Shown here one piece after another: positions 4,564 through 5,169 of a DNA stretch of 5,169 bases. Each line of letters opens with the position of its first letter. Within the stretch, counting starts at the first letter, position 1. The DNA lies in contig JAFGJS010000068.1 of assembly GCA_016928995.1 (NCBI GenBank), positions 1-5,169 of the forward strand, given 5' to 3'. The translations under genes and the position numbers were made by a program. The notes below the pieces were generated by a model. It did no database searches and was not told where the DNA came from. It saw only the letters and a program-made list of their open reading frames with translations. The stretch is from Candidatus Sumerlaeota bacterium. GTDB taxonomy: Bacteria > Sumerlaeota > Sumerlaeia > JAFGJS01.

Positions 4564-5093
4564 ACCGCGTAATACTGATCGGAAACCTGACACGGGATCC
4601 GGAACTGAAGTACCTGCAAAACAATAACGCCGTCTGCCGCCTGGGTGTCGCGGTGAATCGACGCGTCAAGAATCAGGACGGCACCTACCGCGACGAGGCC
4701 GATTTCTTCGACATCGAGGTTTGGGGCAATCAGGCGGCGAACTGTCAGCAGTACTTGGCCAAGGGCAAGAAGGTCGGCATCGACGGCCACCTGCGGCAGG
4801 ACACCTGGCAGGACAACAACACGGGGCAACAGCGCTCCCGTGTGAAGGTGGTCGCGGAGCGCGTCGAGTTTCTCTCGCCCGCCAATCAAAACGGCCAGCC
4901 GGGGCAGCAGCAACAACAGCAATACCCGCCGCAGCAGCAAGGCGGCTATCCGCAACAGCAGCATCAGCCGCCGCAACAGCAATACCCGCCGCAACAGTAT
5001 CAGCAGGGCGGCGGGCGGCAGCCGCAATTTCAGGCGCCAGCCGGAAACTACGGCCAGCCTTCCGGCAATGCGCAAGACGAAATTCCATTCTAA
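4560..5093 (+). CDS. ssb: Single-stranded DNA-binding protein (OB-fold SSB), 177 aa
   Basis: Bacterial-type SSB that coats ssDNA in replication and recombination, normally as a tetramer. It starts MNRVILIGNLTRDPELKY, the family's standard opening. The OB fold covers residues 1-106, with CRLGVAVNRR (26-35), ADFFDIEVWGNQAANCQQYL (47-66), KGKKVGIDGHLRQDTWQD (68-85) and VKVVAERVEFLS (95-106). Trp55 and Trp83 are candidates for base stacking. Residues 107-170 are a disordered Gln/Pro/Gly/Tyr-rich linker. The protein ends DEIPF, matching the acidic tip (DDDIPF in E. coli) that docks replication and repair partners. The length equals that of ordinary cellular SSBs. The start is fixed by GGGAGGGA and by the ATGA overlap with the annealing-protein gene, so the two should be made together. 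An upstream open frame in phase is a shadow of that gene. Confidence 0.96.
   Translation: MNRVILIGNLTRDPELKYLQNNNAVCRLGVAVNRRVKNQDGTYRDEADFFDIEVWGNQAANCQQYLAKGKKVGIDGHLRQDTWQDNNTGQQRSRVKVVAERVEFLSPANQNGQPGQQQQQQYPPQQQGGYPQQQHQPPQQQYPPQQYQQGGGRQPQFQAPAGNYGQPSGNAQDEIPF
4914..4993 (+). repeat. Two copies of a 20-bp direct repeat in the SSB linker
   Basis: CAACAGCAATACCCGCCGCA occurs at 4914-4933 and again at 4974-4993, exactly 60 bases apart and in frame. It encodes QQYPPQ in both copies, within a Gln/Pro-rich tract. This points to recent in-frame duplication, and gives a site where slippage or recombination could change linker length by 20 residues. Confidence 0.85.
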
Positions 5094-5110
5094 TCCAACG
5101 GGGAAAAAAC

Positions 5111-5169
5111 ATGGACTACCAAACGCAACTCATTCCGGTGCAGGACCTGATTCCGACGCCGGACAATCC
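5111..5169 (+). CDS. Probable ParB-like protein, 3'-truncated (first 19 codons)
   Basis: The window ends 19 codons into this gene. The visible protein is MDYQTQLIPVQDLIPTPDN. The stretch IPVQDLIPTPDN closely fits the opening of ParB/Spo0J/Srx-type N-terminal domains, which commonly read i-p-v-x-d-I-x-P-n-p-x-N-P-R. Such proteins bind or cut DNA, or bind CTP, and phages carry them both as partition factors and as stand-alone nuclease or regulatory proteins; which applies cannot be told here. A GGGGA at 5100-5104 lies 6 bases before the ATG, and the gap from the SSB stop is 17 bases, so it probably belongs to the same transcript. Confidence 0.5.
   Translation, partial: MDYQTQLIPVQDLIPTPDN

Noticed and set aside
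4213-5030. CRISPR-like or microsatellite array
   Set aside because: The repeated CAG/CAA/CCG triplets are in frame with the Gln/Pro linkers of two proteins and show no repeat-spacer regularity.

Overview
The window looks like the early DNA-metabolism region of a tailed phage or prophage whose host is a moderately GC-rich bacterium. All supported genes lie on the + strand and are packed tightly. Five junctions are 4-base ATGA stop/start overlaps (388, 1800, 2585, 2692, 4560), and most starts have strong Shine-Dalgarno sequences (AAGGAGG, AAGGAGCG, GGGAGGGA). I see no rRNA, tRNA, CRISPR, IS element, integrase, structural or lysis gene. The host cannot be named from this sequence. There is no gene-free stretch over 300 bases; the longest gap is 736-834, which holds only an SD and a weak GC-rich inverted repeat.

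Left part (1-1583): the 3' end of an unrecognised gene, then three small or medium unrecognised proteins (115, 81 and 162 aa). A 70-base gap follows, with an imperfect 13-bp hairpin and a second small hairpin that holds the SD of the next gene.

Middle (1654-2901): a 49-aa protein with a basic N-terminal half and an acidic helix; a 262-aa N-6 DNA methylase-like protein that has the SAM-binding motif but no visible NPPF/DPPY catalytic motif, and that ends in a sliding-clamp-type QLDLF peptide; a 36-aa single-span membrane protein; and a 69-aa phage-type small protein. All are chained by ATGA overlaps.

Right part (2891-5169): a recombination and replication cassette. It contains a Gam-like DNA-end-protection protein, a probable Rad52-like/Sak3-type single-strand annealing protein, a single-stranded DNA-binding protein with a typical acidic tip, and the first 19 codons of a probable ParB-like protein. 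Together these would protect linear phage DNA ends, coat ssDNA and anneal it.

The most notable anomaly is in the gam-like gene. Its expected C-terminus (ending FYVKGA) lies in the -1 frame, reached at a T5 run (3619-3623) and followed after about 11 nt by a 10-of-11-bp hairpin. Either the gene uses a -1 frameshift, or one T has been lost from the genome or the assembly. The same reading frame also begins with a 93-aa domain that looks like a separate phage protein, and it has an SD-preceded internal ATG at 3170.
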